From: an uncultured Granulosicoccaceae bacterium
Lineage (GTDB): Bacteria; Pseudomonadota; Gammaproteobacteria; Granulosicoccales; Granulosicoccaceae
Direction: 5' to 3'
NCBI GenBank assembly: GCA_938038175.1
Contig: CALHRQ010000081.1
Coordinates: 1 to 35,738, forward strand
Length of the DNA stretch: 35,738 nt
Below the pieces are notes generated by a model. The model made no database searches. It worked only from the letters and a program-made list of their open reading frames with translations, and was not told the DNA's origin. A program made the translations under genes and the position numbers. This document shows, in pieces, positions 30,930 to 35,738 of this stretch. The number at the start of each line of letters is the position of its first letter. Position 1 is the stretch's first letter.

Positions 30930-31107
30930 GGCAATAGGGTTGGCCATATAGAACAGCCATCAATGGCGGGTAGAAAGAAAGTGGGCATACCCGGTGGAAA
31001 CAGTCTGTGAAGTTGCCCGGCAGACTGCGCTACCTGCAAATAAAGCGCAATTAAAGAATTGAAAACGGTTAAAACAATCCCGGCATGGTTTGTGCCGGGA
31101 TTTTTTG
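30930..31107 (+). ncRNA. Candidate structured small RNA (unassigned family)
   Basis: Nested complementarity GCGGGTAG (30966-30973)/CTACCTGC (31030-31037) enclosing CAGTCTG (31001-31007)/CAGACTG (31021-31027), possible loop pairing GGGCA/TGCCC, then a terminator at 31076-31106. The 5' end is a guess. Confidence 0.4.
31076..31106 (+). terminator. Strong Rho-independent terminator, possibly bidirectional
   Basis: Perfect 10-bp stem AATCCCGGCA-tggtttg-TGCCGGGATT followed by TTTT. Confidence 0.88.
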
Positions 31108-31162
31108 TTATGACTTAAGCTGGCGGCTCAACGAAAGCCAAGCCACACGATATTATCGTTTT

Positions 31163-31927
31163 TTAGCTATACAGCTTAGGCACACCAAGGTGTGTATGAA
31201 TAGCATCAGTAGCCTCTTTATCCATACCCATACCTTCGCGCAGCTTGTCCAGATATTGTGCTTCTGCCTGAGAATCCAGATCAATCGCCATCAATGACAT
31301 GAGATAGACCTGCTGCTCTGAACCAGCTGGAACTTCGCTCAAAAGTCCTTGAAGATCCAATGGCGCTTGCATTTCGCTTAATACGAAGTTGCGTTCTTCT
31401 TCGGACACTTCTTCGCCAAGATTCGAAACAATTTTTTCTTGCTCAGCCTGATCAATCTGACCATCAGATTTTGCAGCATTGACCATAGCCTTTATCAGTA
31501 CTTTGGCCGTCTCTTCCTGCTGCTGACTCGGTTGCTCAGCCGGTGGCTCGCCTTGCAAAGCGGAATTAAGCATACCGCCCAAGCCGCCAGCTGCACCGGC
31601 TCCGCCTGCCGCACCACCTAATTGATTAAGCAGACCGCCGAGGCCACCAGCACCGCCGCCTTGTGCAGCACCGCCAAGCAGACCACCAAGACCACCAGCT
31701 GCGCCACCTTGTTGCGCCCCACCCTGAGCACCACCTAAAAGACTTCCCAGACCGCCTGCGGCGCCACCAGCGCCACCCAGCAAACTGCCCAAGCCGCCAG
31801 CTCCACCAGCTCCGCCCAGCAATCCGCCAAGACCACCACCGCCAGCACCTTTATTTAGAACTGAACCGACCCCTTTTGCCACGACCATGCCGAGAGCAAC
31901 TTTTCCTAACGTTCCGACGAGACTCAT
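31163..31927 (-). CDS. YebE/DUF533-like protein with Gly/Leu-rich N-terminal repeat region
   Basis: KVLIKAMVNAAKSDGQIDQAEQEKIVSNLGEEVSEEERNFVLSEM and IDLDSQAEAQYLDKLREGMGM; N-terminal GGLGGLLGGAGGAGGLGSLLGGA repeats. Confidence 0.82.
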   Translation of the reverse strand: MSLVGTLGKVALGMVVAKGVGSVLNKGAGGGGLGGLLGGAGGAGGLGSLLGGAGGAAGGLGSLLGGAQGGAQQGGAAGGLGGLLGGAAQGGGAGGLGGLLNQLGGAAGGAGAAGGLGGMLNSALQGEPPAEQPSQQQEETAKVLIKAMVNAAKSDGQIDQAEQEKIVSNLGEEVSEEERNFVLSEMQAPLDLQGLLSEVPAGSEQQVYLMSLMAIDLDSQAEAQYLDKLREGMGMDKEATDAIHTHLGVPKLYS

Positions 31928-32233
31928 TTATTAATTCCTCATAAAATACAAGTACGCACTAAAATTCATAAAGTGCAGTGATCGGCGCTTTTAACAGTCT
32001 ATGTTAACCGACCTTACGCTATTGGATAGGTCTTTATTATGGTCTATCAAGCCCTACTGGTGTTAACAACCATTAAATGCCTATATGCGAGTGGCGTTTT
32101 TCGACCAACGCAGGACTTTCAAAACAAGCACCAACTCGACTATATTGTCGCAGGCAAATTGTCGCTTAAGCTGAGGTCGTATAAGACGATCAGGCTTTTT
32201 ATCCATCAAACCCTATTGTTGAGTAGCATTATC

Positions 32234-33364
32234 ATGGCCAACACCGTTGTCAATTCCTGGAATGAATTTGATCCACTAAAGCACGTTATAGTCGGTCGGG
32301 CCGACCACACCTGTATTCCGCCAAACGAGCCCGCCACTGAAGCGAAGATTCCCGAAGACAGTGATATGCGCGGCATGTGGGGTCCAAGGCCACTTGAGAC
32401 CGTCGAAAAAGCCAATATTCAGCTGGATAATCTGGCCAAAGTGCTGAGCGATAGAGGCATCAAGGTCGACAGGCCTTCACCCATCCAGTGGAATCAGGCC
32501 GTGGCCACACCCGATTTCACAACAGCCAGCCAATTTGGCTGCATGCCACCACGTGATGTTCTGTTAACCGTTGGAAATGAAATCCTGAGTGCTCCGATGT
32601 CATTTCGATGCCGGTATTTTGAATACCTCGCCTACCACGATCTGATGCAGCGCTATTTTGATGAAGATCCTAACTTCCGATGGGAGCAAGCACCCAGGCC
32701 ACGTTTAGGTGAGAATTCGTATCAGCATGGTTACTTTGATGAGATCACCATAGATGAACGTTTAAAGAGAACCGCTGAGCTCGACTTTGTTACGACCGAA
32801 CATGAGCCACTGTTTGACGCAGCGGATGTAATGCGACTTGGGAAAGACCTTTTCTGCCAACATGGCCTAACGACAAACCGGCGCGGTATGGAATGGCTGC
32901 AACGCCATTTTCCAGATCATCGCGTGCACGCAGTCAATTTTCCTGGCGATCCATACCCGATTCATATCGATGCCACCTTTGTTCCTTTGCGACCGGGGCT
33001 GATCATTAACAATCCGAATCGACGACTGCCTGAATCGCAGCGCAAGATATTTGAAAAAAACGACTGGGAAATTGTGGATGCAGCACCACCGTCACATAAC
33101 TCACCACCTCCGCTGTGTTACTCCAGCATATGGCTATCAATGAATTGTCTTGTGCTGGATCACAAAACCGTGATCGTCGAAGCTAGCGAAACATTACAGC
33201 AAGACCAAATGGATAAACTGGGCATGAATGTCATACCGGTACCCTTCCGAGATGCCTATCCTTTTGGTGGTGGACTGCATTGCGCAACTGGCGATGTCTA
33301 CCGTGAAGGCAGTTGTGAGGACTACTTTGCGTCTCAAGTGCCAGGCACATTGTTAAGAAGCTAA
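32234..33364 (+). CDS. Glycine amidinotransferase (AGAT)-family amidinotransferase
   Basis: NSWNEFDPLKHVIVGRAD; FDAADVMRLGKDLFCQHGLTTNRRGMEWLQRHF; YPIHIDATFVPLRPGLIINNP; PFGGGLHCATGDVYREG with catalytic Cys/His/Asp contexts of AGAT. ATG 32234 preferred. Confidence 0.87.
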   Translation: MANTVVNSWNEFDPLKHVIVGRADHTCIPPNEPATEAKIPEDSDMRGMWGPRPLETVEKANIQLDNLAKVLSDRGIKVDRPSPIQWNQAVATPDFTTASQFGCMPPRDVLLTVGNEILSAPMSFRCRYFEYLAYHDLMQRYFDEDPNFRWEQAPRPRLGENSYQHGYFDEITIDERLKRTAELDFVTTEHEPLFDAADVMRLGKDLFCQHGLTTNRRGMEWLQRHFPDHRVHAVNFPGDPYPIHIDATFVPLRPGLIINNPNRRLPESQRKIFEKNDWEIVDAAPPSHNSPPPLCYSSIWLSMNCLVLDHKTVIVEASETLQQDQMDKLGMNVIPVPFRDAYPFGGGLHCATGDVYREGSCEDYFASQVPGTLLRS

Positions 33365-33408
33365 GCCTGCAAAGCCGTTACATCAAGAGAACAGGGATAT
33401 GCAGCAGC

Positions 33409-34440
33409 ATGGCTAATTTTCAGCAAGCGAAAACCTTGGTGCTTGATTATATCGATGCGATGGACGCGGCACCTGATGATGAGCTTGTGTCTGTTCTCAG
33501 TCGATTTACCCATTCGGATTATCATTGGCGTGGCATGCATCCGTTTTATGAACAGACTGGCAGGGATGCCACTGTCAAAAATTTCTGGCTGCCATTAAGG
33601 CAAGCCTTTGGTCCTCTGCAACGACGTATGGATATTTTTCTCGCAGGCAGTAACGATGCGCAGACAGAAGAATCCGCAGCGCATCCGGACTCTGTATGGG
33701 TATGTAACATGGGACATTTTTTTGGTCTTTTTGATCAGCCCTGGCTGGATATTCCTGCTACCGGTAAAATGGTGTTTTTGCGCTATGCTGAGTTCCATTG
33801 CGTACGCGATCACTGCATCACCGAAAGTGCTTTCTTCTGCGACATTATCGGGATCATGCAACAAGCCGGGCAGTATCCTTTGCCACCACAGACAGGAGCA
33901 TTCTTCATGCAACCTGGACCGCGCACCCACGACGGATTGCTGAGCGCGCCACAAGTGGATACTGAAGGGCACAAGACTATGCAGCTCGTTAACAAAATGG
34001 TTGCGGATTTGTCAGAGCTTAATCAGTCGGGCAATGATCGCTGCCCACCTGAATTACTTCAGCGTTGCTGGACAGATGACATGATCTGGTACGGACCAGC
34101 CGGTATTGGCAGCTCGTATACCATTACTCGCTACCAGAAGCAGCACCAATATCCGTTTAGAGAACATTTAAGCGACAAGGTGTTCAACGGCCATGTAGCC
34201 CGATTTGCTGAAGGCAACTATGCATGCTTCTTTGGCTGGGCCAATCTAACCAACACCGCTGCTGGCGGCTTTTTAGGTATGACCGGTAATAACACCAGAG
34301 CCGACATGCGAGTGGTTGATGTGTACCGACGCGAAGGTGACAAGCTAGCTGAAAATTGGGTTCTGATTGATCTGTTGCATTATCTATCGATGCAAGGGCT
34401 TGATGTACTTGAGCGCATGCGCAAGAGCCTTTTGCCGTAA
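33409..34440 (+). CDS. NTF2-like/SnoaL-like protein with two tandem domains
   Basis: First module DYIDAMDAAPDDELVSVLSRFTHSDYHWRGMHPFYEQTGRDATVKNFWLPLRQAF; second module ELLQRCWTDDMIWYGPAGIGSSYTITRYQKQHQYPFREHLS. Confidence 0.75.
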   Translation: MANFQQAKTLVLDYIDAMDAAPDDELVSVLSRFTHSDYHWRGMHPFYEQTGRDATVKNFWLPLRQAFGPLQRRMDIFLAGSNDAQTEESAAHPDSVWVCNMGHFFGLFDQPWLDIPATGKMVFLRYAEFHCVRDHCITESAFFCDIIGIMQQAGQYPLPPQTGAFFMQPGPRTHDGLLSAPQVDTEGHKTMQLVNKMVADLSELNQSGNDRCPPELLQRCWTDDMIWYGPAGIGSSYTITRYQKQHQYPFREHLSDKVFNGHVARFAEGNYACFFGWANLTNTAAGGFLGMTGNNTRADMRVVDVYRREGDKLAENWVLIDLLHYLSMQGLDVLERMRKSLLP

Positions 34441-34475
34441 TCAATTTTGGTTTGTTGATATCGGTACGAATAAAA

Positions 34476-34530
34476 ACCTAACCTAACCTAACCTAACCTA
34501 ACTCAACCTAACTCAATTCAATCCAATTGA
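34476..34530. repeat. Pentanucleotide tandem repeat (ACCTA)5 grading into degenerate units
   Basis: ACCTA x5 then ACTCA ACCTA ACTCA ATTCA ATCCA ATTGA: eleven 5-nt units. Confidence 0.9.
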
Positions 34531-35600
34531 AACAAAGGCATCTGGCCATTGACTTCTGGAGGAACAAACTGACTGCAATCGAGTTCGAAGTCTCGGCCAA
34601 TATATAAGCCAGCGCGCCGACAAGCTAGCTCGAACCTTTGTTGTATGATTGCTGCCCTTGGCCCACTGCCAACCATGCGATCATTGAATGCAGCACTGTT
34701 AAGTTGCTCGTTACGCATGGAGCGAATGCCATTGAGCACACGCTCTGCACGCAAGGGGTAGTGCTCGTATAACCACTCCGGAAATAAGGTTTGTAGCTCA
34801 TGCGGCAGCCTGAGCAATATTGCATAAGCTGCCTGCACACCAACATCTGCTGATGCTTGAACAATACTTTCTAGCTCTATTTCGTTTAGCGCAGGTATCA
34901 CCGGGGATATGGAAACCCGTGTTGGAATGCCAGCGTTATGAAGTGTTTCCAACGTACGCAAGCGGCGCTGAGGCGATGTGGCTCTTGGCTCAAGCTTTCT
35001 TGCCAGCGTACGATCAAGCGTTGTGATTGATACACAAACAGAAACGAGATTGCGTTGTGCCATTTGTGCAAGGATATCGATATCACGCTCTATCAATGAT
35101 GACTTTGTAATGAGATAAGCTGGGTGCCTGGCCTCAAGCAATACCTGCAAAACGGAACGCGTAATGTTAAGTTCGCGTTCGAGCGGTTGGTAAGCATCTG
35201 TGTTAACACCAATCGCTATTGGTTCGCAGCTGTAACCCGGTTTTGCCAGCTCTTGCCTTAGCAGTGCCGCTGCATCTCGTTTGGCATAAAGATGGGTTTC
35301 AAAATCAAGCCCGGCAGAGTGCCCTAACCAAGTATGTGTGGGCCTGGCGAAGCAATAGACACAACCATGCTCGCATCCACGGTAGGGGTTAAGGGAGCGA
35401 TCAAAATGGATATCCGGCGAACGGTTACGCGTGATGACGGAGCGACTCGTATCATCCCGCCATTGAGTTTTTGTGCGAGTATCTGGAGTGATGTAGTTAT
35501 TCCAGCCATCATCCACTTTGTGAAGCGTGTGCTTCTCGTAACGCCCGGAAGCATTACTTAAAGCACCCCGCCCTTTTTGAACCATTGGATACGAATACAT
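34518..35600 (-). CDS. PA0069-family radical SAM protein (SplB-related)
   Basis: NRSPDIHFDRSLNPYRGCEHGCVYCFARPTHTWLG: Cx3Cx2C radical SAM motif; DAYQPLERELNITRSVLQVL. Confidence 0.9.
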   Translation of the reverse strand: MYSYPMVQKGRGALSNASGRYEKHTLHKVDDGWNNYITPDTRTKTQWRDDTSRSVITRNRSPDIHFDRSLNPYRGCEHGCVYCFARPTHTWLGHSAGLDFETHLYAKRDAAALLRQELAKPGYSCEPIAIGVNTDAYQPLERELNITRSVLQVLLEARHPAYLITKSSLIERDIDILAQMAQRNLVSVCVSITTLDRTLARKLEPRATSPQRRLRTLETLHNAGIPTRVSISPVIPALNEIELESIVQASADVGVQAAYAILLRLPHELQTLFPEWLYEHYPLRAERVLNGIRSMRNEQLNSAAFNDRMVGSGPRAAIIQQRFELACRRAGLYIGRDFELDCSQFVPPEVNGQMPLFQLD

Positions 35601-35617
35601 GAGGCAATCATAATAGA

Positions 35618-35633
35618 CTGTTAATATTTACAG
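35618..35633. promoter_or_regulatory. Putative LexA (SOS) box
   Basis: CTGTTAATATTTACAG = CTGT-N8-ACAG with AT-only spacer, flanked as gaCTGT...ACAGta and adjacent to TATAAT on the + strand. Confidence 0.65.
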
Positions 35634-35738
35634 TATAATGAGATTATTAAGTATTTCAAGTGCCAATGTAGCGCAGCCATTCAATCAGTCGGTGTGTACG
35701 ATCAACAACACATCAGAGGATGTATTGCAGGAAAAGAT

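Noticed and set aside
30920-31040. Resemblance of GGAAGTAAGATCAGGCAATAGGG...GGCGGGTAG to RNase P RNA conserved segments
   Set aside because: The hallmark GAGGAAAGTCC region and the correct order of conserved blocks are absent; similarity looks fortuitous.
31663-31944. + strand ORF rich in His/Gln/Arg
   Set aside because: Shadow of the Gly-rich repeats of the YebE-like gene.
34476-34500. (TTAGG)n identical to the insect telomere repeat on the complement
   Set aside because: Only five perfect units in a bacterial convergent intergenic region; a telomeric meaning is not supported.
1-35738. Mobile element, prophage, CRISPR or classic defence island
   Set aside because: No transposase, integrase, terminal inverted repeats, spacer-repeat array, Cas or restriction motifs seen; gene content is envelope and metabolism.

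Overview
Chromosomal window with gammaproteobacterial character (plsB, split pqiA-pqiB-pqiC, YebE/DUF533, OmpA). It is dense in envelope-associated genes. I see no tRNA, rRNA, CRISPR array, transposase, integrase or phage module. Recognisable content in order: ABC exporter (-); AhpD/CMD-like protein (-); plsB (+); TraF_2-like outer-membrane protein (+); spermidine-synthase-like methyltransferase (-); DUF4403 protein (+); YdjM-like membrane protein (-); HExxH lipoprotein (-); OmpA-family protein translationally coupled to an Asp/Gly-rich SdrD-B-like surface protein (-); three-gene cluster with a substrate-binding/VWA fusion lipoprotein (-); DMT permease (-); pqiABC-type MCE operon (-); VWA lipoprotein (-); a redox cluster reading ECF sigma, membrane anti-sigma candidate, exported SSP411/YyaL with a DsbD-alpha-like tail, Tat-type TlpA-like protein and Tat-type DsbA-like protein (-); YebE-like Gly-rich protein (-); AGAT-type amidinotransferase plus double NTF2/SnoaL protein (+); PA0069-type radical SAM protein (-). 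Best candidates for something undescribed: (1) the ECF-controlled envelope thiol-redox cluster; (2) the amidinotransferase + tandem NTF2-like pair; (3) a standalone structured RNA with strong terminator at about 30.93-31.11 kb; (4) a LexA-box-like palindrome 18 bp upstream of the SplB-related radical SAM gene. All functional assignments come from reading motifs by eye; no database search was run.
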